Source of the DNA: an uncultured Litoreibacter sp.
GTDB taxonomy: Bacteria; Pseudomonadota; Alphaproteobacteria; Rhodobacterales; Rhodobacteraceae
Length of the DNA stretch: 64,000 nucleotides
Assembly (NCBI GenBank): GCA_947494435.1
Contig: CANLUY010000002.1
Coordinates: forward strand, 682,001 to 746,000
Direction of reading: 5' to 3'
Every line of letters begins with the position of its first letter. Position 1 is the stretch's first letter. The notes beneath the pieces are model-generated. The model made no database searches. It saw only the letters and a list, made by a program, of their open reading frames with translations, and was not told where the DNA came from. Shown here one piece after another: positions 8,615 to 17,025 of the stretch. Made by a program: the position numbers and the translations under genes.

Positions 8615-10669
8615 ATGGCGACGATCAACGGCACAGAGAATGATGACGTTCTGAACGGAACCAATCTCGATGATACGATCACAGGTAATGGCCTGAATGA
8701 CACGATCAACGCCGGTAATGGCAATGATACGGTCTATGGCGATTACGGGCCAAATGGCGCGCAGCCCGGTCAGGATGCAACAGCCTTGCAAATGGTCTTT
8801 GCCAATCGCCAAAATGAATCCGCAGACGGGACGTCGGTCGAGTATCGCAATATCGCCACCTTGGATGACGGGACACCAGTCCTTGGACGGCTGAGTGTTG
8901 TCAGCAAGTCTTCGCAAAACCTGAATGTCGATCTGACAGGCGGCACGGGTGCGGAAATCCTGTTGAACAGAGTTTTCAACTCCAGCGTGAACGGTGAAAC
9001 GGTTACGATCCGTCTGGAGTTTTTCAATCAGAACACAGGCGCGCCGATCTCGCTGAATTCTACGGCGACCTTTGGCGATCTGGACCGGGCCAGAAACGGG
9101 ACAGAAAAGGTCGAGATCGGAAAGCAGTTCATTACGGAATACGGGGTCTCTGACACGTCCAACCTGAACATTCAGGATGGCGCGTCGACCGTCTCCGCGA
9201 CCGGTGGGGTCAATACCAACCCGTCTGATCAGGACTCGTGGTTCAGCACTGCTTTTGAGAACCAAAGCTTCCTCGAATTTACGCTGACCTCTCGTGGCGG
9301 GCAGACCGGCTATACGCTGAATGGTGATCTGATCGACGATCCCGTTGTGACGCCAACCATGCCCGGCGATGACATCATTGATGGTGGCAATGGCGATGAT
9401 CGTCTGTTCGGCCAAGAGGGAAACGACACGATCACCGGCGGCGAAGGCAACGATACCATCGAGGGCGGCGAAGGGGATGACACGCTTGATGGCGGCGGCG
9501 GTCAGGATGTGATCTCCGGCGGGTCCGGAGATGATGTTATTTCCGGTGGGAATGGCGATGATCGGATCACCGGCGATGAGGGTAATGACACGATTGACGG
9601 CGGGACCGGTCAGGACGTCATAGAGGGTGGTGACGGCGACGACAGCCTGCAAGGTGGGCAGGGCGACGACCGGATCACAGGCGGTGACGGCAATGACAAC
9701 TTGCAAGGCGGTCAGGGTCAGGATCAGCTTGATGGCGGCGCGGGTGATGACGTTATTGCAGGCGATGACGGCAATGATCGCATCGAAGGCGGTGCGGGCA
9801 ATGACCAGATCACAGGCGGAGCAGGTCAAGACCAGCTGAGCGGTGGGGATGATGCCGACACATTCTTTGTCACATCGGGCAGCGACGGAAACGGCGACCG
9901 TGTCGACGGAGGCACCGGTGGCGATGACCGCGATGTGCTGGACCTGACAGGGGCAGGTGCCTTCCGGTTCCAAAACCTCAGCACAGACGCGGATGGTGAC
10001 AGCCAATCCGGTCGCGTTGAGTTTCTTGATAGCAACGGCAATATCACGGGACGTCTGGAATTTACCGAGATTGAGTCGATCATTCCGTGCTTCACAACCG
10101 GCACGCGGATCGCGACGCCGCGTGGTGAGATAGCGATTGAAAACCTGCAAGAAGGAGACCGCGTTATCACGCGCGATAGTGGCATGCAGGAAATCCGCTG
10201 GATTGGTCAAAAGACGGTCAAACAGGACGCGATGCAGGCCCTGCCGCATCTCAAGCCTGTCTTGGTGCGGACAGGATCCCTTGGCAGTGGTTTGCCGCAA
10301 ACTGATTTGCTTTTGTCACCGAACCACCGCGTTTTGATGATGGAAGACCGCGTCGGCATGTTGTTCGAAGACGCCGAAGTTCTGTCTGCTGTGAAGCACA
10401 TGACGGATCGGGAGGGGATAGACGTCGTCTCAACCTCTGCGGTGACGTATTGGCATATCCTGTTCGACAATCACGAGGTGATCCTATCGAACGGGGCATG
10501 GACCGAAAGTTTCCAGCCCGGCGACTATTCTCTGAAGGGTATCGGTGACGCCCAGCGCAAAGAAGTGCTTGAGTTGTTCCCGCAACTCACCAGCCGCGAC
10601 GGGGTTGAGGCTTATCAAACGGCACGCATGACGTTGAAGAAATACGAGGCCAAACTGCTCACGTCTTAA
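8615..10669 (+). CDS. RTX calcium-binding protein with C-terminal Hint domain
   Basis: A 684-aa paralogue of the larger RTX protein upstream. RTX motifs (D-D-x-L-N-G-T, N-D-T-I-x-A-G-N-G-N-D) begin within the first ten residues. An unrecognised region follows (about 50-245), then an uninterrupted array of GGxGxD repeats (about 250-420), the pre-Hint module (about 435-490) and a Hint domain opening at Cys492 (P-C-F-T-T-G-T). The last 60 residues match those of the larger protein closely (N-G-A-W-T-E-S-F-Q-P-G-D-Y-S-L-K-G). There is no signal peptide; type I export is inferred. The ribosome binding site before the ATG is poor. The 3' end overlaps the convergent MobA-like gene by 11 bases. Confidence 0.88.
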   Translation: MATINGTENDDVLNGTNLDDTITGNGLNDTINAGNGNDTVYGDYGPNGAQPGQDATALQMVFANRQNESADGTSVEYRNIATLDDGTPVLGRLSVVSKSSQNLNVDLTGGTGAEILLNRVFNSSVNGETVTIRLEFFNQNTGAPISLNSTATFGDLDRARNGTEKVEIGKQFITEYGVSDTSNLNIQDGASTVSATGGVNTNPSDQDSWFSTAFENQSFLEFTLTSRGGQTGYTLNGDLIDDPVVTPTMPGDDIIDGGNGDDRLFGQEGNDTITGGEGNDTIEGGEGDDTLDGGGGQDVISGGSGDDVISGGNGDDRITGDEGNDTIDGGTGQDVIEGGDGDDSLQGGQGDDRITGGDGNDNLQGGQGQDQLDGGAGDDVIAGDDGNDRIEGGAGNDQITGGAGQDQLSGGDDADTFFVTSGSDGNGDRVDGGTGGDDRDVLDLTGAGAFRFQNLSTDADGDSQSGRVEFLDSNGNITGRLEFTEIESIIPCFTTGTRIATPRGEIAIENLQEGDRVITRDSGMQEIRWIGQKTVKQDAMQALPHLKPVLVRTGSLGSGLPQTDLLLSPNHRVLMMEDRVGMLFEDAEVLSAVKHMTDREGIDVVSTSAVTYWHILFDNHEVILSNGAWTESFQPGDYSLKGIGDAQRKEVLELFPQLTSRDGVEAYQTARMTLKKYEAKLLTS

Positions 10670-11255
10670 GCGCGCGCCACGCGGCCCAGTCTTCGGGCGT
10701 ATCAAGGTCGGTTGAGGCACGGGTGCCAGATAGCTTGTGAAATTGCACGTGATCTGCCTGCGCTTTCAGCACGGCTCTTCCGCTTTCGTCACCCTGTAAG
10801 GCTTGCAGTGCTGCAAAGCTGTCCCTTGGAAAGATCACGGGACTTCCGGGAACACCGTCCGCTGTCGTCGCGCGACGGATCGTGTGCGGTTCCTTTGCGT
10901 GGACTTTGAGCATCGCGTCAATATCGTCACTCGTAATATCGGGCATATCGGCTGGCATGATCAACACGGCGTCCGCGTCTGATTTCAAGGCAGTGAGACC
11001 TGCTTGGATGGAGGATGCCATCCCTTTTGCAGCTTGGTGATTGATGGTGATCTCCACTTTCAAGCCGTCCAAAGCGCTCAACCGTTCTGGGCGGTCGGGG
11101 CGAAGTACGACAACCACATGTGTGAGTTGTGAGGCCAAAAACATCTGTGCGCGATCTCGAAGCAATGCCTGACCGCGCACATCTTGCGTCAACTTATCCG
11201 CGCCCCGCATCCGCGAAGACGCACCAGCGGCCAGCAAAATCCCCGTGACGTTCAA
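10659..11255 (-). CDS. MobA/MocA-like nucleotidyltransferase
   Basis: A 198-aa protein of the MobA-like NTP transferase family, which includes the enzymes that attach CMP or GMP to molybdopterin. The N-terminal nucleotide loop L-L-A-A-G-A-S-S-R-M and the metal-binding region M-P-A-D-M-P-D are both present. The length and single domain fit MocA-type molybdenum cofactor cytidylyltransferases, but the substrate cannot be read from the sequence and no molybdoenzyme gene is adjacent. It overlaps the upstream SMR transporter gene by four bases (ATGA), so the two are cotranscribed. Confidence 0.75.
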   Translation of the reverse strand: MNVTGILLAAGASSRMRGADKLTQDVRGQALLRDRAQMFLASQLTHVVVVLRPDRPERLSALDGLKVEITINHQAAKGMASSIQAGLTALKSDADAVLIMPADMPDITSDDIDAMLKVHAKEPHTIRRATTADGVPGSPVIFPRDSFAALQALQGDESGRAVLKAQADHVQFHKLSGTRASTDLDTPEDWAAWRALKT

Positions 11256-11587
11256 TGCACCGCTGTGTTGGAAAAGAGGTGGATCACCAAGATGCCTCCA
11301 ATGATCATCGCAAGACCTAAAAAGGCAGGCGCATCAAGGCGTTGCCCAAAATAGATGAACCCGATCCCCGCGATCAGAACCACGCCGAGGCCGGACCAGA
11401 TCGCGTACATGATCCCGACGGGCATGTATTTCAGCGTCAGCGCCAAAAGGTAGAAGGACACGGCATACGCGCAGATGACCAGCACGGACGGCCAGAACCG
11501 AGAGAACTGCTGGCTGGATTGCAAAGCTGTGGTGCCGATCGTCTCAGCAATGACCGCAATCAGAAGGTAGAGGTAGTGTTTGGGCAT
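11252..11587 (-). CDS. small multidrug resistance (SMR) family transporter
   Basis: A 111-aa, four-helix membrane protein of the EmrE/SugE family, which works as a dimer and exchanges protons for cationic drugs or small metabolites. The essential membrane glutamate is present in helix 1 (V-I-A-E-T-I-G-T-T-A-L). The W-S-G-L-G motif of helix 3 (A-I-W-S-G-L-G-V-V) favours the EmrE/QacC side over SugE. It is the first gene of a two-gene operon with the MobA-like gene; the pairing has no obvious functional reason. Confidence 0.85.
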   Translation of the reverse strand: MPKHYLYLLIAVIAETIGTTALQSSQQFSRFWPSVLVICAYAVSFYLLALTLKYMPVGIMYAIWSGLGVVLIAGIGFIYFGQRLDAPAFLGLAMIIGGILVIHLFSNTAVH

Positions 11588-11695
11588 CGTCGCAGCTCAC
11601 TTTTTCAGGGGAGCGTAGCGGGAGAAATTGACAGGGGAAAGCCGCAAGTTGGTGGACGTGCCGGAAAGGTCAGACCTCCGCTATGCGCCGATGCA

Positions 11696-11980
11696 TTAAC
11701 CGTCCAGAAACTCAAGAAGATGGGCCGTCAATTCTGCTGGTGCTTCTTCGGGGATAGCGTGACCACAGCGGAGGGCCACGCCTGTGACATCGTTTGCTTT
11801 TTCCTGCCAGGTTGCTTTGACGTTATAGAGGTCCCCGACAACACTTTGTGCGCCCCAAATGGCCAGGAGTGGCGCGGTGATGCGTGCGGTCTGATCTGCG
11901 CGGTCATGTTCCAGATCAATGCTGGCCGCCGCGCGGTAGTCTTCGCAAATCGCGTGCAGCTTAGGAACGCAGAGGCGGCC
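11696..11980 (-). pseudogene. truncated alpha/beta hydrolase (haloacetate dehalogenase-like) remnant
   Basis: The frame encodes the C-terminal part of an alpha/beta hydrolase: H-A-I-C-E-D-Y-R-A-A-A-S-I-D, then I-T-A-P-L-L-A-I-W-G, and the catalytic-histidine region C-G-H-A-I-P-E-E-A-P. This resembles the last third of fluoroacetate/haloacetate dehalogenases. The N-terminal two thirds with the nucleophile are missing: homology stops at the 3' end of the upstream dehydrogenase gene, whose stop is at 11983. There is no start signal of its own. A deletion joining the two genes is the simplest explanation. Confidence 0.65.
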
Positions 11981-11982
11981 AC

Positions 11983-13062
11983 TTACGCGCCTTCCGACAC
12001 AGCATCCGCAATCGCCGCGCCACATGTCTTGGTGTCGGCCGGTCCACCAAGATCAGGCGTGCGTAAGGCCTCTTCTGACAAGACGCGCTCAACCGCCGCT
12101 ATGATTGAAGTGCTGGCCTCATGCGCGCCCAGATGTTCCAGCATCATCGCTGCCGCCCAAATCTGCCCGACCGGATTGGCGATCCCTTTGCCAGCGATAT
12201 CTGGCGCGGAGCCGTGGACCGGCTCAAACAGGGAGGGGAATTTGCCTTCCGGATTGATGTTTCCTGACGGTGCGATCCCGATGGTGCCGGTGCAGGCGGG
12301 GCCGAGGTCAGACAGGATGTCGCCAAACAAGTTGGAGGCTACAACCACGTCGAACCAATCCGGGTGCAAGACGAACTGAGCCGTTAGAATGTCGATATGA
12401 TATTTATCAACCTTGATATCAGGGTAACTCAAAGCCATCTCCGCGACCCTCTCGTCCCAATAGGGCATGGTGATCGAGATCCCGTTGGATTTTGTGGCCG
12501 AGGTCAGATGCCCCCCGCGCTTGGCCGCCAGCTCAAAGGCATATTTCAAAATGCGATCGACGCCGACGCGGCTCATGACGGTTTCCTGCACAACGATTTC
12601 GCGCTCCGTGCCGGGGAACATTTTGCCACCGATGGAGGAATATTCGCCCTCCGTATTTTCCCGCACGATCATCATGTCGATATCACCGGGCGCACGACCC
12701 GCTAAGGGCAACGGAACACCGGGCATCGCGCGGGCAGGGCGCAGGCTGACATATTGATCAAACTCCCGCCGGAACTGGATCAGCGACCCCCAAAGGGAGA
12801 TGTGGTCAGGCACAATCTCAGGCCACCCTACGGCCCCGAAAAACAACGCATCACTGCCACTCAGATGATCTTTCCAATCGTCCGGCATCATCTGCCCGTG
12901 CTTCGTATAGTAGTCGGCGGAGGCAAAATCGTAATCGGTAAAATCAAACCCAAGATCAAATCGCTTCGCGGCGGCGTCCAGAACACGGATGCCCTCTGGC
13001 GTCGTCTCTTTTTCGATACCGTCGCCCGGGATGACGGCAATTTTCCAGCTGTTCTTTGCCAT
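11983..13062 (-). CDS. tartrate / isopropylmalate-type dehydrogenase
   Basis: A 359-aa NAD-dependent beta-decarboxylating dehydrogenase, closest by eye to the tartrate dehydrogenase (TtuC/DmlA, D-malate) branch. It opens with W-K-I-A-V-I-P-G-D-G-I, has the substrate arginine region S-L-R-P-A-R and R-E-N-T-E-G-E-Y, and the metal aspartates in S-N-L-F-G-D-I-L-S-D. The loop has G-I-E-K-E-T where relatives usually have G-I-G-K-E-V. The ATG at 13062 follows AAGGATAAGG; a GTG six codons earlier is less likely. It lies 38 bases downstream of icd on the same strand, so two members of one superfamily sit in tandem. LeuB is the alternative, but the tartrate-type length and motifs fit better. Confidence 0.75.
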   Translation of the reverse strand: MAKNSWKIAVIPGDGIEKETTPEGIRVLDAAAKRFDLGFDFTDYDFASADYYTKHGQMMPDDWKDHLSGSDALFFGAVGWPEIVPDHISLWGSLIQFRREFDQYVSLRPARAMPGVPLPLAGRAPGDIDMMIVRENTEGEYSSIGGKMFPGTEREIVVQETVMSRVGVDRILKYAFELAAKRGGHLTSATKSNGISITMPYWDERVAEMALSYPDIKVDKYHIDILTAQFVLHPDWFDVVVASNLFGDILSDLGPACTGTIGIAPSGNINPEGKFPSLFEPVHGSAPDIAGKGIANPVGQIWAAAMMLEHLGAHEASTSIIAAVERVLSEEALRTPDLGGPADTKTCGAAIADAVSEGA

Positions 13063-13099
13063 ACGCCTTATCCTTTTCACCGGGCATCAAAGCTGTGGG

Positions 13100-14308
13100 T
13101 TACATCGCTTTGTTGAGGTTCTCGTCGATCTTCTCAAGGAACCCTTCGGTCGTCAGCCAACCTTGATCGGGGCCGACGAGCAATGCGAGGTCTTTGGTCA
13201 TGTGACCGCTCTCCACCGTGTCGACGATGACCTTCTCAAGCGTTTCGGCGAACTTCGCCAATTCCGCATTCTCATCCAGCTTGGCGCGGTGCTTCAGTGC
13301 GCCGGTCCATGCGTAGATCGACGCGATGGAGTTGGTGGAGGTCGCCTCGCCATTCTGGTGCTGGCGATAATGCCGCGTGACGGTGCCGTGGGCCGCTTCG
13401 GCTTCCACGATCTTACCATCGGGGGTCATCAGTTGGGATGTCATAAGCCCAAGGGAGCCGAACCCTTGTGCAACGGTGTCGGACTGCACATCGCCATCAT
13501 AGTTCTTGCAGGCCCAGACAAATTTGCCGGACCACTTCATGGCGGAGGCGACCATGTCGTCGATCAAACGGTGCTCGTACCACAGGTCCGCCGCTTCGAA
13601 TTTTTCTTTGAATTCTGCGTCGTAGATTTCTTGGAACAAGTCTTTGAACCGCCCGTCATAGGCTTTTAGGATCGTGTTCTTGGTCGAGAGGTAAACCGGC
13701 CATCCGATGTTCAACCCGTAATTGAACGAGGCCCGCGCGAAATCCGCGATAGAGGCGTCGAGGTTATACATCCCCATCGCCACACCGGCGGCGGGCGCGT
13801 CAAACACCTCTTTCTCGATGACTGCGCCATCTTCCCCCACGAATTTCATCGTCAGCTTGCCGGGGCCGGGCATCAGGAAGTCGGTCGCTTTGTACTGATC
13901 GCCAAACGCATGACGTCCGATGACAATCGGATCGGTCCAGCCCGGAACCAAGCGCGGTACGTTTTTGCAGATGATCGGCGCGCGGAAAACGACACCGCCC
14001 AAGATGTTACGGATCGTGCCGTTGGGGGAGCGCCACATCTCCTTCAACCCGAACTCCTCAACCCGCGCTTCATCGGGTGTGATCGTCGCGCATTTGACGC
14101 CGACGCCGTGCTTTTTGATCGCTTCAGCGGCATCAATGGTGATCTGATCATTCGTCTCGTCACGCACTTCCATGCCGAGGTCGTAATATTTCAAATCAAT
14201 GTCGAGATAAGGCAGGATCAGCTTTTTTTTGATGAAATCCCACATGATGCGGGTCATCTCATCACCGTCTAGTTCAACAACGGGGTTCTCTACCTTGATT
14301 TTCGACAT
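13100..14308 (-). CDS. icd: NADP-dependent isocitrate dehydrogenase
   Basis: A 402-aa enzyme of the TCA cycle converting isocitrate to 2-oxoglutarate with CO2 and NADPH. It belongs to the homodimeric, eukaryote-like class found in alphaproteobacteria: [11 protein letters not shown] at the start, the substrate serine/arginine segment [10 protein letters not shown], and [10 protein letters not shown] near the NADP site. It ends in a typical N-E-N-L-N-K-A-M-like tail. It is followed on the same strand by the tartrate-type dehydrogenase. Confidence 0.95.
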   Translation of the reverse strand: MSKIKVENPVVELDGDEMTRIMWDFIKKKLILPYLDIDLKYYDLGMEVRDETNDQITIDAAEAIKKHGVGVKCATITPDEARVEEFGLKEMWRSPNGTIRNILGGVVFRAPIICKNVPRLVPGWTDPIVIGRHAFGDQYKATDFLMPGPGKLTMKFVGEDGAVIEKEVFDAPAAGVAMGMYNLDASIADFARASFNYGLNIGWPVYLSTKNTILKAYDGRFKDLFQEIYDAEFKEKFEAADLWYEHRLIDDMVASAMKWSGKFVWACKNYDGDVQSDTVAQGFGSLGLMTSQLMTPDGKIVEAEAAHGTVTRHYRQHQNGEATSTNSIASIYAWTGALKHRAKLDENAELAKFAETLEKVIVDTVESGHMTKDLALLVGPDQGWLTTEGFLEKIDENLNKAM

Positions 14309-14382
14309 TGGGATCTCCGGTTAATTCGGCTGGCTACGTATTGGCTTATGGGCGGCGCGGGGGCGTTTTGGCAATGGAAATT

Positions 14383-14970
14383 TCAAAGCGCGCGTCCTGC
14401 GAACCATGTGTTTATCGCGCCTTTCAGATGCGTCCAAAGAGCCGGCGCGCCACGGGCGACTTTGACACCAATCCGTGCCTCAAGCTGGTCTTGAGTGACG
14501 TTATATTCAGGCCATGTGCCGCCATCCGTCTCTAGGTTCGCAATAACGGGCTGCACCCGGTCAACGGATTTGGCGAAGATCGCATCGTCACTTTCCGCCG
14601 CTTCGAATTCATTCCAAAGCGCGCGAAACGCGTCGCCTTGATCGGCGGGAAGGAGGCCAAAAATGCGGTCCGCGGCTGCTTGTTCGATCTTCTCCTGCTC
14701 CGCTGGATCATGATCCCCGTGGATCGGGTTGTCGCCTGCATCAATCTCCACCAGATCATGGATCAGAAGCATCTTGATGACGCGGTCGATATTGACGGGC
14801 TTCACCGCGTGTTCTGCCAAGACCATCGCGTAAAGCGCGATATGCCAAGAGTGTTCGCCCGAATTCTCTTTACGGGTTCCATCGCAAATTGTCGTTCCAC
14901 GCAGGACAGATTTCAACTTGTCTGCCTCCGTCAGAAACGCCAGTTGTGCGGCGATCCGTGCTTCGCTCAT
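14383..14970 (-). CDS. HD-domain hydrolase, YfbR-like
   Basis: A 195-aa HD-superfamily metal-dependent phosphohydrolase. The metal ligands are visible as S-G-E-H-S-W-H, L-L-I-H-D-L-V-E and K-S-V-D-R-V-Q-P. Length and order match the YfbR/YGK1 group, which includes 5'-deoxynucleotidases; the substrate here is not proven. The start at 14970 is chosen because its ATG overlaps the stop of the YcaQ-like gene (ATGA), which implies translational coupling. A TTG four codons earlier would extend the overlap. Confidence 0.8.
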   Translation of the reverse strand: MSEARIAAQLAFLTEADKLKSVLRGTTICDGTRKENSGEHSWHIALYAMVLAEHAVKPVNIDRVIKMLLIHDLVEIDAGDNPIHGDHDPAEQEKIEQAAADRIFGLLPADQGDAFRALWNEFEAAESDDAIFAKSVDRVQPVIANLETDGGTWPEYNVTQDQLEARIGVKVARGAPALWTHLKGAINTWFAGRAL

Positions 14971-16172
14971 GTGCGTTTCCAATCCTGCTCAAAGGTGATG
15001 TCTTTTGCCCCTGCAAGGCGGCTGGTGCGTTCAAGCGCCGTTTGCAGACGTTTCATCCGCGCATCCCCCAGCTTCACGCCGGTTTCAGGCCAAAACGCAC
15101 GGACATGCAGAATGTCGGTTTTGCTGTGGCATTTCATATCAATCCGGCCAATCAGTTTTGCGCCTTCCATAACGGGGAAAACGTAATAACCGTAGGTGCG
15201 TTTTGCTTCTGGGACGAAGATCTCGATCCGGTAATCGAAGCCAAACAACCGTTCCGCTCTGATCCGGTCTCTCAGCGCGGGGTCGAACGGCGATAAGATG
15301 CGGACGGCCCCAGGTGGTTCCGGCGCCTGCAAGGCCGTGTCTAGCACATCCGGGCGCGCAAAGCTTGGGCGAAGCTGCCCGTCATGACCTTCCAACTCGA
15401 TTTCAATAATCCGACCGGTGCGTAATGCCTCAGCGCACCATGTCTTTGCTTCCGCTTTGGTGGTCAGGTCCCAGAAATTGGCTAGCTCGGTGGATGTAGC
15501 GAAGCCCAACCTGTCCAATGCCGCGTCGCATGCCCAATCGAGCGTTTCCTCAAGATGTGTTCGCGCGTTCAGATGTTCCGGCGGAATGACTTTTTCCGTC
15601 AGATCGTAGTATTTGCGAAAGCCTTTGCGGTGACACACGGATAGCTCGCCTTTACGCCAAAGATACTCAAGTGCGGTCTTTGACGGGTGCCAATCCCACC
15701 ATCCGCCGCTGGAACGCTCCTCATCCTTGCCCACATCGGAGGAACAACAGGGGCCATGATCGGCGATTTGGCGCAGAACTTCCTCGGCCTTTTCTTCAAA
15801 ACCGGGTCTGCGCCATGATTTCCATTGCTGGCGCAGTTTCTCAGTATTGCGCATCATCTTGTGACGCCAATGTTTGAAGAATGGCATCGAGATGACGGAG
15901 GCATCATGCGTCCAATGCTCAAACGCCGCGCGGTCTTGTGTGTAGATGCGATCAAGATTTGGCTGGCGGTAACTCTGCCGACGTGCATGCAGGATCATAT
16001 GATGGGCCCGCGCGACCGTGTTGATGCTGTCAAGCTGAACGAAGCCAAGATCATCCACAACGCGCGCCAAATCAGGCCCTTTTCCGGACCCCGATTGCGG
16101 TCCGGACAGGCCATGTCGCAGCAGGAACAAGCGGCGTGCGTCGCGATTGGTGAGGCGGGGAAGCGTGGCCAC
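14967..16172 (-). CDS. YcaQ-type winged-helix DNA glycosylase
   Basis: A 401-aa protein of the HTH_42 family, whose E. coli member YcaQ (AlkX) unhooks interstrand crosslinks in DNA. The Q-L-D catalytic motif is visible in F-V-Q-L-D-S-I. Other family marks are R-L-F-L-L-R-H-G-L near the N terminus, H-M-I-L-H-A-R and L-S-P-F-D-P in the C-terminal half. I prefer the GTG at 16172, preceded by GAAGAGAG, which makes the protein start V-A-T-L-P-R-L-T as relatives do; an ATG at 16205 has no binding site. It is coupled to the HD hydrolase gene and divergent from the SDR gene. Confidence 0.85.
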   Translation of the reverse strand: MATLPRLTNRDARRLFLLRHGLSGPQSGSGKGPDLARVVDDLGFVQLDSINTVARAHHMILHARRQSYRQPNLDRIYTQDRAAFEHWTHDASVISMPFFKHWRHKMMRNTEKLRQQWKSWRRPGFEEKAEEVLRQIADHGPCCSSDVGKDEERSSGGWWDWHPSKTALEYLWRKGELSVCHRKGFRKYYDLTEKVIPPEHLNARTHLEETLDWACDAALDRLGFATSTELANFWDLTTKAEAKTWCAEALRTGRIIEIELEGHDGQLRPSFARPDVLDTALQAPEPPGAVRILSPFDPALRDRIRAERLFGFDYRIEIFVPEAKRTYGYYVFPVMEGAKLIGRIDMKCHSKTDILHVRAFWPETGVKLGDARMKRLQTALERTSRLAGAKDITFEQDWKRT

Positions 16173-16269
16173 GGGGACTCTCTTCGGCGAAGTTTTTCCG
16201 ATCATGGCGCAGGGGGCCCTAGCGCACCACCCGGAACCTGCTACTTTCCCGCAAAAATGTGAGGGTGAT

Positions 16270-17025
16270 ATGAAAAAAGTTGTCGCGATGATCAGTGGCG
16301 GTGCCTCCGGTTTGGGCGCCGCATCCGCCCGTGCGATTGCTCAGGCTGGCGGTCAGGTCGTCTTGCTTGATCGTGACGGTGCGCGCGGCACAGCCCTTGC
16401 CGATGAAATCGGTGCCGCCGCCCGGTTTGCGGAAACGGATGTAACGGATGAAACCTCCGTTGAGACGGCGCGCGACTGGGCTCTGTCGGAATTCGGCGCT
16501 GTCACCGCCGTTGTGAATTGCGCAGGTATCGCAATCGCGGCCAAGACCGTAGGCAGGGACGGCGCACATCATTTGGCGGATTTTCAGCGCTCGGTGGATA
16601 TCAATCTGGTCGGCAGTTTCAATGTTGCGCGATTGGGCGCAGAGGCGATGCAAGCCAACACACCCGATGGCGATGGTCAACGTGGGGTCATTATTAACAC
16701 GGCCTCCGTCGCGGCATTTGATGGCCAGAAAGGGCAGCCCGCCTATGCGGCCTCTAAGGGTGGTATCGTTGGCATGACGCTGCCTATGGCGCGTGATCTC
16801 GCGAGCCTTGGCATTCGCGTGATGGCCATTGCACCGGGGCTGTTTATGACACCGATGCTGGCTGGACTGCCGGAAGAGGCGCAAGCGGCTCTTGCCAGCC
16901 AACCGCTCTTTCCCAAGCGGCTTGGCAAGCCAGAGGAGTTTGGCGCAATGGTCAACACAATCATTGCTTCCCCCTATCTCAACGGCTCCACCATTCGTCT
17001 GGATGGAGGTATTCGCCTGCCATGA
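16270..17025 (+). CDS. SDR-family dehydrogenase (3-hydroxyacyl-CoA dehydrogenase type 2-like)
   Basis: A 251-aa short-chain dehydrogenase. It has the NAD-binding G-G-A-S-G-L-G loop, the catalytic serine in N-T-A-S-V-A-A-F and the Y-A-A-S-K pair. The C-terminal pattern P-G-L-F-M-T-P-M-L-A-G-L-P and F-P-K-R-L-G-K-P-E-E-F resembles HSD17B10-type 3-hydroxyacyl-CoA dehydrogenases. The start at 16270 has GAGGGTG just upstream; the frame is open further upstream without a site. Its stop overlaps the start of the monooxygenase gene (ATGA), so both probably serve the same catabolic route. Confidence 0.85.
   Translation: MKKVVAMISGGASGLGAASARAIAQAGGQVVLLDRDGARGTALADEIGAAARFAETDVTDETSVETARDWALSEFGAVTAVVNCAGIAIAAKTVGRDGAHHLADFQRSVDINLVGSFNVARLGAEAMQANTPDGDGQRGVIINTASVAAFDGQKGQPAYAASKGGIVGMTLPMARDLASLGIRVMAIAPGLFMTPMLAGLPEEAQAALASQPLFPKRLGKPEEFGAMVNTIIASPYLNGSTIRLDGGIRLP

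Noticed and set aside
8522-10300. 592-codon open frame antisense to the second RTX gene
   Set aside because: The repetitive GGxGxD codons leave the antisense frame free of stops. The product is a low-complexity mirror of the repeats, and there is no ribosome binding site. The same applies to the antisense frames at 2068-2985, 3961-4803 and 6124-6726.
11342-12379. 345-codon plus-strand frame across the SMR gene, the dehalogenase remnant and the dehydrogenase end
   Set aside because: It is antisense to well-supported genes, has no recognisable domain and its composition is that of a GC-rich shadow frame.
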